From Candidatus Enterococcus ferrettii (lineage in GTDB: Bacteria > Bacillota > Bacilli > Lactobacillales > Enterococcaceae): a stretch of DNA of 64,000 nucleotides. The notes beneath the pieces were generated by a model, which was given only the letters and a program-made list of their open reading frames with translations, ran no database searches and was not told where the DNA came from. The translations under genes were made by a program, and so were the position numbers. Below are positions 7,351 through 16,272 of the stretch, piece by piece (within the stretch, counting starts at the first letter, position 1; the number at the start of each line of letters is the position of its first letter). Where the stretch lies: assembly GCF_017377655.1 (NCBI RefSeq), contig NZ_JAFREL010000005.1:1-64000 (forward strand). The letters are read 5' to 3'.

Positions 7351-7382
7351 GAGACAATTCGTAAAGATTGTCTCTTTTTTTT
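7351..7382 (+). terminator. Terminator of tRNA-Asn copy 2
   Basis: An 8-bp stem (GAGACAAT with ATTGTCTC) and an 8-nt loop are followed by eight T residues. It differs in sequence from the terminator of copy 1. Confidence 0.82.
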
Positions 7383-7474
7383 GTGACGAAAATAAGAAGT
7401 TTCTTAGATTGTTTTCAAGATTTCTTTCAAAAGAAAGATAAACCTTTTATACTAAGTGTGAAGGAGGCGAATAA

Positions 7475-8455
7475 ATGGCAAAACGCGACGCCTATTTTGA
7501 CAATGCGAAATTATTCTTAATGATCTTAGTGGTTTTTGGACATCTGTTTCAACCATTTATCGAGGATAAAGGAATCTATAGCGATTTGTATTATTTTATC
7601 TTTACCTTTCACATGCCCGCATTCATTTTAATTTCAGGCTATTTTGCCAAGGGGCAACCGAAGCCATTGAAAAAGCTGGTAAAAAAATTATTGTTGCCGT
7701 ATATCTTTTTTCAGCTATTGTATTCGGCTTATTATACACTGATTGGATTGCAGGAGTCCTTTAGCTTCAGCATAACAACACCACAATGGTCCCTGTGGTT
7801 TTTACTAAGCCTATTCTGCTGGAATTGCATGCTGTATTTATGTCAGCGATTTTCGGTTAAGCAAGTTCTGATCGGCAGTATCCTTGTCGCCTTGGTTGTA
7901 GGCTATATACCTTTCTTTGGTCGCTTCTTGGCTGTACAGCGTACCTTGACCTTCTTTCCTTATTTCATGGTAGGGTATGCGTTACCTACCGACTGGATCG
8001 CAAGAATCAAGACGGCACCCAAAAAATGGGTGGCAATTGCTTTATTTGCAGGGATTTTTGTTTTGATCGAAACCAATGATTTTATTAATAAGTATTGGGT
8101 TTTTGGATCAAAGCCTTATGAAGATTATTTGAATCATCCTCTTTTAGGAGGACCGCAGCGCATGCTGTTCTTTCTTTTAGGCCTAATTGGTATTACGGCA
8201 TTCTTCATGCTAGTGCCAAAAGGTCAGTATTTCTTCTCTAAGTGGGGGAAAAATACGTTGACAGTATACCTGCTTCATGGCTTTTTGGTCAAAGGATTGC
8301 GTGCTATTGGTGCCGATGATGTGGAGATGGGTATCTGGGGATTAGCAATTCTGTTTGCTTCCAGCGTTTTGCTAACAGCAGCATTATCCAGTGAACGATT
8401 TGGAAAGTGGATTGAAAAGGGGAAGCAGAAAGTTTTACGTCCGGTTTTAAATTAA
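7475..8455 (+). CDS. Acyltransferase family 3 membrane protein
   Basis: The 326-residue protein begins RDAYFDNAKLFLMILVVFGH, the usual start of acyltransferase-3 proteins (fucose 4-O-acetylase-like group), with the conserved histidine of that first segment. About ten hydrophobic segments follow, including FTFHMPAFILISGYF with its second histidine. Such enzymes O-acylate sugars of surface polymers at the membrane. AAGGAGG precedes the ATG. TATACT at 7448-7453 is a likely -10 box. PepC follows 51 bases downstream on the same strand without a visible terminator. The acceptor is unknown. Confidence 0.82.
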   Translation: MAKRDAYFDNAKLFLMILVVFGHLFQPFIEDKGIYSDLYYFIFTFHMPAFILISGYFAKGQPKPLKKLVKKLLLPYIFFQLLYSAYYTLIGLQESFSFSITTPQWSLWFLLSLFCWNCMLYLCQRFSVKQVLIGSILVALVVGYIPFFGRFLAVQRTLTFFPYFMVGYALPTDWIARIKTAPKKWVAIALFAGIFVLIETNDFINKYWVFGSKPYEDYLNHPLLGGPQRMLFFLLGLIGITAFFMLVPKGQYFFSKWGKNTLTVYLLHGFLVKGLRAIGADDVEMGIWGLAILFASSVLLTAALSSERFGKWIEKGKQKVLRPVLN

Positions 8456-8506
8456 TTGTCAAGCAAGTCTCTAAAGCGTAAAATGAGCGTGGAGGGGGCT
8501 TTTTTT

Positions 8507-9832
8507 ATGACAAAAATTATGCAAGAACAGACTAAACATTATCGTGACAACTTTTTAGCTAATCAAAAACAGGTAGCATTGCAGCGAAGTGTTGTTAAAA
8601 ACGGCATTAGTGCTTCAGCTGAAAACGTGGCTGCCCATGTAGAAAATACGCCAGTTTTCTCAATTGATCTAGCTACTGGCAAGGTTGCCAATCAAAAACA
8701 ATCTGGTCGCTGTTGGATGTTTGCAGCGTTGAATACTTTTCGGCATAAGATGCTGCAGCAATTCAAATTGAAGGATTTTGAATTATCACAAAATTATACC
8801 TTCTTCTGGGATAAGTATGAAAAAGCCAACTTTTTTTATGAAAATATTTTAGCTACTGCTGATCAGAAAACATCCAGTCGAGAAGTGGCTTTTTTACTAC
8901 AAACACCACAACAAGATGGTGGACAATGGGATATGATTGTTTCGTTGTTTAAAAAATATGGGGTAGTTCCTAAGACAATTATGCCAGAAAGCAGCAACAG
9001 CTCCAATTCAAGAGATTTAAACAAATATTTGAATAAATTGTTGCGCAAGCACGCATTAGAGCTGCGCAAATTAGCTGCTAAAAAAGATAAAGCGGCTATT
9101 GAAGCAAAACGTGGAGAAATGTTGCAGGAAGTCTATGTTTTGCTAGCAACCGCTCTAGGTACACCACCTGAAGTATTTGATTTTGAATATCGGGATGAGG
9201 AGAAAAACTACCATATTGATCAAAAGTTGACACCTCAAAGCTTTTACGATAAATATATCGGAGTGAATTTAGATGACTATGTCAGCATTATCAATGCACC
9301 GACAGCTGACAAGCCTTACAATCGCAGTTACACGGTATCAATGCTGGGGAATGTTGTTGGAGGTTCAACAGTAAAATATCTAAATCTTGATATGAATACG
9401 TTTAAACAATTAGCTGTAAAACAGTTGGCGAACGGTGAGTCGGTTTGGTTTGGTTGTGATGTTGGGCAGTCTTCTACTCGGGATTCTGGGATTATGGCTT
9501 TAAATGCCTTTGACGTAGATGATTTGTTTGAAGCTGATTTTACCATGACTAAAGCAGAACGCTTAGATTCTGGTGATAGCTTGATGACTCATGCCATGGT
9601 GTTAACCGGTGTGGATATGCTAGATGGCAAAAGCACAAAATGGAAAGTAGAAAACAGTTGGGGAGAAAAAGTAGGTGAAAAGGGCTTTTTCGTCATGAGT
9701 GATGACTGGATGGATGAGTACACTTACCAAATCGTTATTCGTAAAGAATATTTAACAACTGAACAATTGGCGGCTTTTGAGGCTGAGCCGATTGTTTTAG
9801 CGCCTTGGGATCCAATGGGAGCTCTTGCTTAA
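8507..9832 (+). CDS. pepC: Aminopeptidase C (bleomycin hydrolase family, C1B)
   Basis: The 441-residue protein is a cytoplasmic papain-like aminopeptidase that trims peptides from their N terminus. The catalytic cysteine is C69 in QSGRCWMF, the histidine is H362 in THAMVLTG, and the asparagine is N383 in ENSWG. The length fits PepC of lactic acid bacteria. GGAGGGGG ends about eight bases before the ATG at 8507; an in-frame TTG at 8456 abuts the upstream gene and lacks a site. The enzyme normally forms a hexamer. Confidence 0.95.
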   Translation: MTKIMQEQTKHYRDNFLANQKQVALQRSVVKNGISASAENVAAHVENTPVFSIDLATGKVANQKQSGRCWMFAALNTFRHKMLQQFKLKDFELSQNYTFFWDKYEKANFFYENILATADQKTSSREVAFLLQTPQQDGGQWDMIVSLFKKYGVVPKTIMPESSNSSNSRDLNKYLNKLLRKHALELRKLAAKKDKAAIEAKRGEMLQEVYVLLATALGTPPEVFDFEYRDEEKNYHIDQKLTPQSFYDKYIGVNLDDYVSIINAPTADKPYNRSYTVSMLGNVVGGSTVKYLNLDMNTFKQLAVKQLANGESVWFGCDVGQSSTRDSGIMALNAFDVDDLFEADFTMTKAERLDSGDSLMTHAMVLTGVDMLDGKSTKWKVENSWGEKVGEKGFFVMSDDWMDEYTYQIVIRKEYLTTEQLAAFEAEPIVLAPWDPMGALA

Positions 9833-9845
9833 AGTAATTCTTTGT

Positions 9846-9881
9846 AATAGACTCATTCCGTTAGGGTGAGTCTATTTTTTT
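9846..9881 (+). terminator. Terminator of pepC
   Basis: A 10-bp stem (AATAGACTCA with TGAGTCTATT) is followed by a T run 14 bases after the pepC stop. Confidence 0.85.
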
Positions 9882-9937
9882 AAACAAAAATGACTATTCA
9901 TCGCGTATAATAAAGCATAGGAATGTGAGGAAAAAAG

Positions 9938-11683
9938 ATGAATAGAGTAACGGAATTACTAAAAGAAAAATTTGGCTATGACAGTTTCCGAACGGGTCAG
10001 GCAGAAATCATATCAAAAATTTTAAATCATGAGAACGTACTAGGAATTATGCCTACAGGTGGAGGGAAGTCAGTTTGTTATCAACTGCCAGCGTTAGTTT
10101 TGGAGGGCTTGACCCTTGTTATCTCACCTTTGATCTCGTTAATGAAGGATCAAGTAGACAGTTTAAATGAAATGGGTATTCCAGCGGCTTTTATCAACAG
10201 CTCATTGTCGAATCCAGAGATTCAACAGCGCATTCGTTTGGCTGTGGATGGCAAAATCAAATTGCTGTATGTAGCGCCAGAACGATTGGAATCAGCTTCT
10301 TTTCGACAATTGCTTCACTATGTACCAATCGAACTGTTGGCTGTCGATGAAGCTCACTGTATTTCCCAGTGGGGGCATGATTTTCGTCCAAGCTATTTGC
10401 GGTTAGCAGAAACAATCGAAGAATTGTCTCAACGACCAACGATTATTGCCTTGACTGCTACAGCTACTGAGCATGTTGCTGATGATATCCTTCAGTTGTT
10501 GCAGATTCCGACAGACAATCAAATCAATACTGGTTTTGCTAGGGAAAATCTAACTTTTCAGGTAGTCAAGGATGCTAAGGAAAGCTATTTGATGGAATAC
10601 TTAAAGCTAAACAAAGGCCAGGCAGGAATTATTTATGCTAGCACTCGTAAAGAAGTAGAGCGACTTTATCATCTGTTGCGAAATCAAAACATCACAGTGG
10701 CCAGCTATCATGGTGGAATGAGCGAACGGGATCGGTCGAAAAACCAGGAGGATTTTCTGTTTGACCGGGTGCAGGTAATGGTGGCTACTAATGCTTTTGG
10801 CATGGGAATTAACAAGAGCAATGTTCGCTTTGTCATTCATGGGCAAATTCCTGGCAATTTGGAATCCTATTATCAGGAAGCTGGTCGGGCGGGACGCGAT
10901 GGTTTACCAAGTGAAGCGATCTTATTTTATGCCCCAAAGGATCTGCAGGTGCAAAAGTTTTTCATTGATCAGTCAGAGGGTAATGAAGAATATAAAAAAA
11001 ATGAATACAATAAATTACGAGAGATGGATCAGTATGCTCATACGCAAATGTGTTTGCAGCGTTACATTTTACGTTACTTTGGTGAGGACAGTGAAGATTG
11101 CGGACGCTGCAGCAACTGCACAGATTCACGAGAAGTGATTGATATTACAACGGATGCACAAAAAGTGCTGTCGTGTGTAAAGCGTATGGGTGAACGCTTT
11201 GGTAAAGGGTTAGTAGCTAAGGTTCTGACGGGCTCGAAGGATCAGAAAATTACTCAATGGCAGTTCGAGCAATTGTCCACTTATGGTTTAATGCGGGACT
11301 GGAGCCAAAAGGAAGTTACGCAATTGATTGATTATTTGACTGCAGAAGGCTACTTCACTTTAACAGAAGGTCAGTTTCCGCTTTTAACAATTTCACCCTT
11401 GGGGATTAATGTACTGCTAGGGAAAAAGCAAGTCACCCGCAAGCAAAATGCGGTGAAAACTTTACAGGTAGATGATGAGCTTTTCGAAGAGCTGCGTAGT
11501 TTACGGACCCAGTTGGCTCAAGAACAAAATCTGCCTCCTTACATTATATTTTCCGACAAAACCCTACAGGAGTTGGCAGAGCAACAACCGCAAACCTCTT
11601 TGGAAATGCTGCAAATTAAGGGAGTAGGTCAAAGTAAGTTGGATAAGTACGGCATTGCCTTTCTAGAAATTTTAAAAAAATAG
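9938..11683 (+). CDS. recQ: ATP-dependent DNA helicase RecQ
   Basis: The 581-residue protein is a superfamily 2 3'-5' DNA helicase. Walker A is PTGGGKS at 39-45 and motif II is DEAH at 137-140, followed by CISQWGHDFRPSY, the RecQ aromatic-rich loop. Four cysteines near 375-402 (CLQRY, then DCGRCSNC) form the zinc-binding subdomain of RQC, and the C-terminal 80 residues form an HRDC domain. The length is typical for Firmicutes RecQ. A -10 box TATAAT is visible at 9906-9911. The gene stands alone. Confidence 0.93.
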   Translation: MNRVTELLKEKFGYDSFRTGQAEIISKILNHENVLGIMPTGGGKSVCYQLPALVLEGLTLVISPLISLMKDQVDSLNEMGIPAAFINSSLSNPEIQQRIRLAVDGKIKLLYVAPERLESASFRQLLHYVPIELLAVDEAHCISQWGHDFRPSYLRLAETIEELSQRPTIIALTATATEHVADDILQLLQIPTDNQINTGFARENLTFQVVKDAKESYLMEYLKLNKGQAGIIYASTRKEVERLYHLLRNQNITVASYHGGMSERDRSKNQEDFLFDRVQVMVATNAFGMGINKSNVRFVIHGQIPGNLESYYQEAGRAGRDGLPSEAILFYAPKDLQVQKFFIDQSEGNEEYKKNEYNKLREMDQYAHTQMCLQRYILRYFGEDSEDCGRCSNCTDSREVIDITTDAQKVLSCVKRMGERFGKGLVAKVLTGSKDQKITQWQFEQLSTYGLMRDWSQKEVTQLIDYLTAEGYFTLTEGQFPLLTISPLGINVLLGKKQVTRKQNAVKTLQVDDELFEELRSLRTQLAQEQNLPPYIIFSDKTLQELAEQQPQTSLEMLQIKGVGQSKLDKYGIAFLEILKK

Positions 11684-11829
11684 CTGCTGGTTCAGAGAAA
11701 TAGAGAAGTGTAGGTGGATTGGATCTAATGAAGCAAACTCTCTACTTTACTTTCTGTGCTATACTTTAAAGCAAGAAAACGGCTCGGATAGGATTCTTGC
11801 TGTTTAGAGTTTGGCTTATTAAAACATTC
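11684..11829 (+). other. Intergenic region before the phosphatase operon
   Basis: It holds no gene. TATACT at 11760-11765 is a possible -10 box, but no good -35 box is seen at the right distance. Confidence 0.4.
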
Positions 11830-11850
11830 AACAAGCGAATTTCGCTTGTT
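11830..11850. repeat. 21-bp inverted repeat upstream of the phosphatase gene
   Basis: AACAAGCGAA and TTCGCTTGTT are perfect inverted copies with one base between them. They lie about 12 bases before the AAAGGAGG of the tyrosine phosphatase gene. No T run follows on the plus strand, so it is not a standard terminator. It may be an operator or an RNA hairpin close to the ribosome binding site. Confidence 0.6.
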
Positions 11851-11876
11851 ATTAATAAAAAAAAGGAGGACGTAAA

Positions 11877-12659
11877 ATGGGAGAGAAACTAGCAGTGAAG
11901 CGTGCTGAGAACATGCGTGAATTAGGTGGGTATCAAACCAAAGATGGTCGGACCGTTGCCAGGCAAAAATTGGTTCGTTCAGCTACGATCAATTTATTAA
12001 CTGATGAAGACAAGGTTTACTTGGCTGACTATGGTATCCGAAAAGTAGTTGATTTCCGTTCACCAACAGAACGGGAGGAACAACCGGATCAGCCAATTCC
12101 AACGGCTGAAAATATTGCTTTGCCTATTTTTCCGGTTAAGGAGAAGGCAGTTTCAGCTTCCCCGTATGAAGTGATGATGAAGATGCAGCAGGGCTATTCT
12201 GCTCACGATCAAATGCTGGAGGTTTATCGTAATTTTGTAACTATGCCGCATATCCACAAGCAGTACAATCAATTTTTCGAAATTTTGTTAAAGAATGAGA
12301 ATGCTGATGAAAGTGTGCTGTTCCATTGTACAGCTGGTAAAGATCGAACGGGGTTTGGTGCTGCGATGATGCTAAGTGCTTTAGGTGTAGATCAGGAAAC
12401 CATTTTTGCCGACTATTTAAAAACCAACCGATTTTTAGAAAAAAAAGTTGAGGAAATTAAACAGCAGGCTAAAAAAGCTGGAGTTTCAGAAGAAATGATG
12501 TACGGAATCGACGATATGATGAAAGCCAAGTCCGAATACTTGAAGACCAGTTACCAGTTGATCGCTGAACACTATGGCGATATGGATGGCTATTTAAAGA
12601 ATGGTATCGGACTGGGAAAACAAGACTTAAAAGATTTGCAGCAACTATATCTTGTTTAG
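11877..12659 (+). CDS. Tyrosine/dual-specificity protein phosphatase (LipA-like)
   Basis: The 260-residue protein has the PTP signature HCTAGKDRTG with catalytic C151 and R157, and an upstream VDFRSPTERE segment that supplies the general acid region in the LipA/IphP-like bacterial family. Related enzymes dephosphorylate phosphotyrosine proteins and sometimes phosphoinositides. AAAGGAGG precedes the ATG. It is the first gene of a compact trio with a fructosamine kinase (14-nt gap) and a thioesterase (no gap). What it dephosphorylates here is unknown. Confidence 0.85.
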   Translation: MGEKLAVKRAENMRELGGYQTKDGRTVARQKLVRSATINLLTDEDKVYLADYGIRKVVDFRSPTEREEQPDQPIPTAENIALPIFPVKEKAVSASPYEVMMKMQQGYSAHDQMLEVYRNFVTMPHIHKQYNQFFEILLKNENADESVLFHCTAGKDRTGFGAAMMLSALGVDQETIFADYLKTNRFLEKKVEEIKQQAKKAGVSEEMMYGIDDMMKAKSEYLKTSYQLIAEHYGDMDGYLKNGIGLGKQDLKDLQQLYLV

Positions 12660-12672
12660 GAGTTGAGGAGTG

Positions 12673-13500
12673 ATGGAAAGCTTACTGAATTATTTACAGC
12701 TGAAGAATCGCCCGTTGCCCATTGGTGGCGGGGACATCAACCAAGCGTATCGGGTAACAGATGGTACCAAGGATTATTTCTTAAAAGTGCATCCCAATAT
12801 GACAGAAGCTTTTTTTCAGGCTGAAGTAGAGGGCTTAAAAGAGCTGGGGGAAGTAGTTCGTGTTCCGGAAACCTTTGCAACGGGTGTTCATAATCAAACA
12901 GCTTATTTGTTGATGGAATGGATCGAACCTGGACAAGGAGACCAAAGTGACATCGGTAAAGCATTAACTGCTATACATGGAAAAAAGCAGGAAACCTTTG
13001 GCTATGTAAAAGACAATTATCTAGGGCTGCTGCCTCAGATTAATACTCAAAGTACGAATTGGTGGTCTTTCTATTTTACCAACCGACTGGAAGTTCAAAT
13101 TGAAATCGCCAAGCAACGAAATCATTGGACAAGTCAACGGGAAAAGACTTATTATGCATTAAAGGAACGGGTGCTGACTCAGTGGAGCAATCTGCAATTC
13201 AAACCCTCGTTATTGCATGGAGATTTTTGGAGCGGCAACACCCTGTTTGATATTCAAGGCCAGCCGATCTTTGTTGATCCGGCAGTTTCTTACGGTCATC
13301 GTGAATTGGATATTGCAATGGGGCAGCTGTTTGGCGGATTTCGTCAAACATTATTTGATGCCTATCAGGAAGTGTATCCATTGGAGCAAGGATGGCAAGA
13401 ACGGATTCCCATCTATCAATTATATTATTTATTAGTCCACTTAAATCTGTTTGGCGAAAGCTATGGCGGTGCGGTGGACCGGATTTTAGGAGGAAAGTAA
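12673..13500 (+). CDS. Fructosamine kinase family protein
   Basis: The 275-residue protein belongs to the fructosamine/ketosamine-3-kinase family, relatives of aminoglycoside phosphotransferases. The catalytic loop is HGDFWSGN at 182-189 and the metal-binding aspartate is D202 in FVDPA; K39 in FLKVH is the likely ATP-binding lysine. Bacterial members phosphorylate sugar adducts on amines, starting protein deglycation. AGGAG at 12658-12662 is ten bases before the ATG at 12673; a GTG at 12670 is possible. It is the middle gene of the trio. Small-molecule substrates are also possible. Confidence 0.83.
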   Translation: MESLLNYLQLKNRPLPIGGGDINQAYRVTDGTKDYFLKVHPNMTEAFFQAEVEGLKELGEVVRVPETFATGVHNQTAYLLMEWIEPGQGDQSDIGKALTAIHGKKQETFGYVKDNYLGLLPQINTQSTNWWSFYFTNRLEVQIEIAKQRNHWTSQREKTYYALKERVLTQWSNLQFKPSLLHGDFWSGNTLFDIQGQPIFVDPAVSYGHRELDIAMGQLFGGFRQTLFDAYQEVYPLEQGWQERIPIYQLYYLLVHLNLFGESYGGAVDRILGGK

Positions 13501-14232
13501 TTGGGTAAAAAATATTCAATGCAACATGAAGTTACCTATTATGAATGTGATATCAATCAGACAATGACCTTTCCAGCTATGCTGAGCGTGGTTATCAAAT
13601 CTTCTTCTGATCAAAGCGATGAACTGGAAAGAGGGACTGAGGCAATCAATCAATTGGGCTTAACCTGGGTAATTACCCAGACAGAAATTTCCATTGAACA
13701 GCTGCCTCGTGTAGGAGAAAAAATAACGGTTGTTACCGAACCGACAGCTTTCAACAAGTTCTTTTGCTACCGCAGCTTTTGGATTTATGATGAAGTCGGT
13801 ACACAGTTGGTAAAAATAGATATGGCTTTTGTTTTGATGAAGATCAAGGAGCGAAAAATGAGCAGTGTTTCTCCAGATCTAATGGCTCCTTATGAAGCAC
13901 CACAGGTAAAAAAAATCCAGCGTTGGGAGAAAATTGAACCAGTGTCAGATGGTGAAAGTCGATTGTACCATGTTCGTTTTTACGATTTAGACAGCAATCA
14001 TCATGTAAACAATGCTATGTATTTTAACTGGATGATTGATGTATTGGGCTACGATTTTATGGTGAACCATATACCAGTGGCAGCCAAGGTTAAATTTGAT
14101 AAGGAAATTTTATATGGCAACGATATTACTAGTGTTTATCAGGTGGATGAAGAGAACGGCAAAACCTTGCATGAAATTCGAGTAGGAGATCAACTGGCTT
14201 GCGAAGCCAATATTCAATGGAAAACGAAGTAA
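13501..14232 (+). CDS. Acyl-ACP thioesterase
   Basis: The 243-residue protein has two hotdog domains as in bacterial FatA/TE-type acyl-ACP thioesterases. The active-site region is YDLDSNHHVNNAMYFNWM in the second domain, with the conserved Asn-His pair. It would hydrolyse acyl-ACP to free fatty acids in the cytoplasm. The start is TTG at 13501, with AGGAGG seven bases upstream; the next ATG (13519) is too far from the site. It begins directly after the stop of the fructosamine kinase gene, indicating translational coupling. Confidence 0.87.
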   Translation: MGKKYSMQHEVTYYECDINQTMTFPAMLSVVIKSSSDQSDELERGTEAINQLGLTWVITQTEISIEQLPRVGEKITVVTEPTAFNKFFCYRSFWIYDEVGTQLVKIDMAFVLMKIKERKMSSVSPDLMAPYEAPQVKKIQRWEKIEPVSDGESRLYHVRFYDLDSNHHVNNAMYFNWMIDVLGYDFMVNHIPVAAKVKFDKEILYGNDITSVYQVDEENGKTLHEIRVGDQLACEANIQWKTK

Positions 14233-14289
14233 AATAGACCTGATGGGATGCTCCGCTGTGTGAAGCGAAGTGATCCTTCAGGTCTATTT
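14232..14289. terminator. Terminator between thioesterase and asparaginase genes
   Basis: A 12-bp stem (AAATAGACCTGA with TCAGGTCTATTT) encloses a 34-nt loop. The T runs on both sides are poor, so efficiency is uncertain. Confidence 0.6.
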
Positions 14290-14291
14290 GA

Positions 14292-15266
14292 TTATTCCTC
14301 CATAAATTGCTTCAGTTGCTCCTGAGATAAGTTAGCATTCATGGCAATCAGCAGCTTGATTCGTGCTTTTTGACTATTGATACCTCGGCAGAAGATGACG
14401 CCTTTTTCTGCCAGCTCAATGCCACCGCCACGATAATCGTAGACTGGTTCAGCAATTCCGTTAAAACAACGAGAAACCAAAACAATCGGCATATCCTTAT
14501 TTAATAGATTTTGCAGTGAAGGTAACGTAGCAGGTGGTAAATTTCCTGCGCCCAAAGCTTCCACTACAACGCCATCAACTCCCATTGCATGGTCTAGCAG
14601 TTCAAAGAAGGTTCCCTGCATACCGGCAAAAGCCTTAATGATTGGAATCATGGCATCAATTGAAGCGACATCGTATCGAGTCGCTGTCGGCAATTCTTGC
14701 ATAAAGAGGATTTTTGATTTAGTTACCAGACCAACGGGCCCTAAAGTCGGGGTACGAAAGGTGGCAACATTGGTAGTATGGGTTTTCGTTACATAACGGG
14801 CACTGTGGATCTCATCGTTCATAACCACTAGCACGCCTTGATTAACTGCATCTTCGCAGGATGCAACCCGAATGGCACTTTGAAAATTGTAAAGGCCGTC
14901 ACTACCTAATTCATTAATAGAGCGCATCGCACCAGTAAGTACGATAGGCATCAGATTTCCAATTGTTACGTCTAGAAAATAAGCGGTTTCCTCTAAGGTG
15001 TCGGTTCCATGAGTAATAACTACGCAATCAATTTCTTCGTTGACAGCTTTTTTGATGCGTTCCTTCAAATCAAACATGATTTCAACCGTGATATGAGGAG
15101 AAGGAAGATTGGAAAAATCTTCGACTACCAATTCCACATCTTTAGGAATATCCAGCTTCTGGCCGGCTGCCAGCAGGGGGTTCTTTTCATCAGGGCGAAC
15201 AGCACCGTGTTCATCTTCACTCATGGAAATTGTTCCGCCGGTATGCAAAATTAGAATACGTTTCAT
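14292..15266 (-). CDS. ansA: L-asparaginase, type I
   Basis: The 324-residue enzyme hydrolyses asparagine to aspartate and ammonia. The first catalytic threonine lies in HTGGTIS (T9) and the second in ITHGTDTLEETAYFL near residue 90; the serine/aspartate substrate contacts are in place. No signal peptide is present, as for the cytoplasmic type I enzymes. I chose the ATG at 15266, which gives the family start MKRILILHTGGT and lies eight bases from AGGTG; a GTG at 15275 would overlap the site. It is monocistronic and convergent with the thioesterase operon. Confidence 0.9.
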   Translation of the reverse strand: MKRILILHTGGTISMSEDEHGAVRPDEKNPLLAAGQKLDIPKDVELVVEDFSNLPSPHITVEIMFDLKERIKKAVNEEIDCVVITHGTDTLEETAYFLDVTIGNLMPIVLTGAMRSINELGSDGLYNFQSAIRVASCEDAVNQGVLVVMNDEIHSARYVTKTHTTNVATFRTPTLGPVGLVTKSKILFMQELPTATRYDVASIDAMIPIIKAFAGMQGTFFELLDHAMGVDGVVVEALGAGNLPPATLPSLQNLLNKDMPIVLVSRCFNGIAEPVYDYRGGGIELAEKGVIFCRGINSQKARIKLLIAMNANLSQEQLKQFMEE

Positions 15267-15428
15267 TTCATTCACCTGCTTTTTTTATTGTATATTAACT
15301 GTAGGAGAAAGCCACTTGCCTTTAAATATATTTTAGTGCAAGGAAAGCCTTTTTCATTAGAATACTATTTTCTCTCTTTTTTTACTACGATTATTGTATA
15401 CTATGTAGAAAAGAGTTTGGAGGTCTTT

Positions 15429-16259
15429 ATGATTCGAATTGGATTAACTTCTTTTAATGAACATCAAACGTTGACTGGGAAACCCAGAACAACGCTGTTT
15501 GAATATGCAGGATTTTTACCGTTGGTTGAGTTGGACACGGCTTATTATGGGCTACCTAGCCGTAAAACTGTCGAAAATTGGCTGTCTCAGGTACCAGATT
15601 CCTTTCGATTTGTGGTGAAATTTTATTCTGGTTTTACTTGCCAAGAAAAATGGCAGGATCATTATGGTTCAATCGATGAGATGCAGCAGCATTTCCTGGA
15701 AGTCATGAGTCCGCTAATTGAAAGTTCAAAACTATATTGTTTTTTAGCACAGTTTCCGGCACAATTTAAATGTACCAAGGAAAATATTGCTTATTTGCAA
15801 ACCTTGCGTCAGCTGTTTCCAGATTTACCGATTGCTGTAGAATTACGAGACTACAGCTGGTACAGTCCGGAATTCAAAGAAAAAACCTATCAGTTTATGA
15901 AAAAGCTGAATTTCAGCTTAACGATGGTGGATGAACCTGAGCTTCCCGATACAATTCCCTTAGATTTAACAGTTACCAATACAGCTTTTAGTTTGTTTCG
16001 CTTTCATGGAAGAAATCAAGCCTACTGGAAAAGTCGTGATCCCCAATGGCGTAAAAAGCGGACTTTGTACCGTTATAGTGAAGCCGAGCTTTCGGAGTTA
16101 GCTGATGCTGTTAGGAAGGTAGCGGACCATAGTGAGCAGGTTGCCGTCATTTTTAATAATAATTCAGGTGGCGATGCAGCAGAAAATGCTTTAAGATTAA
16201 GAGAACTACTAGATATTCAAGATGAAGGACTCAATCCTAGTCAATTAGGGTTATTTTAA
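15429..16259 (+). CDS. DUF72 family protein (YecE/YunF-like)
   Basis: The 276-residue protein has the DUF72 TIM-barrel signature: a start MIRIGLTSF, an early VELDTAYYGLP segment, FVVKFYSGFT, FLAQFPAQF, and near the end RFHGRNQAYWKSR. The biochemical role of the family is not established. GGAGG lies five bases before the ATG at 15429. An in-frame extension back to 15288 has no ribosome binding site. It starts a three-gene unit with a Cof-type HAD phosphatase and a MazG-like protein. Confidence 0.82.
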   Translation: MIRIGLTSFNEHQTLTGKPRTTLFEYAGFLPLVELDTAYYGLPSRKTVENWLSQVPDSFRFVVKFYSGFTCQEKWQDHYGSIDEMQQHFLEVMSPLIESSKLYCFLAQFPAQFKCTKENIAYLQTLRQLFPDLPIAVELRDYSWYSPEFKEKTYQFMKKLNFSLTMVDEPELPDTIPLDLTVTNTAFSLFRFHGRNQAYWKSRDPQWRKKRTLYRYSEAELSELADAVRKVADHSEQVAVIFNNNSGGDAAENALRLRELLDIQDEGLNPSQLGLF

Positions 16260-16272
16260 AAAAGGAGCGGCC

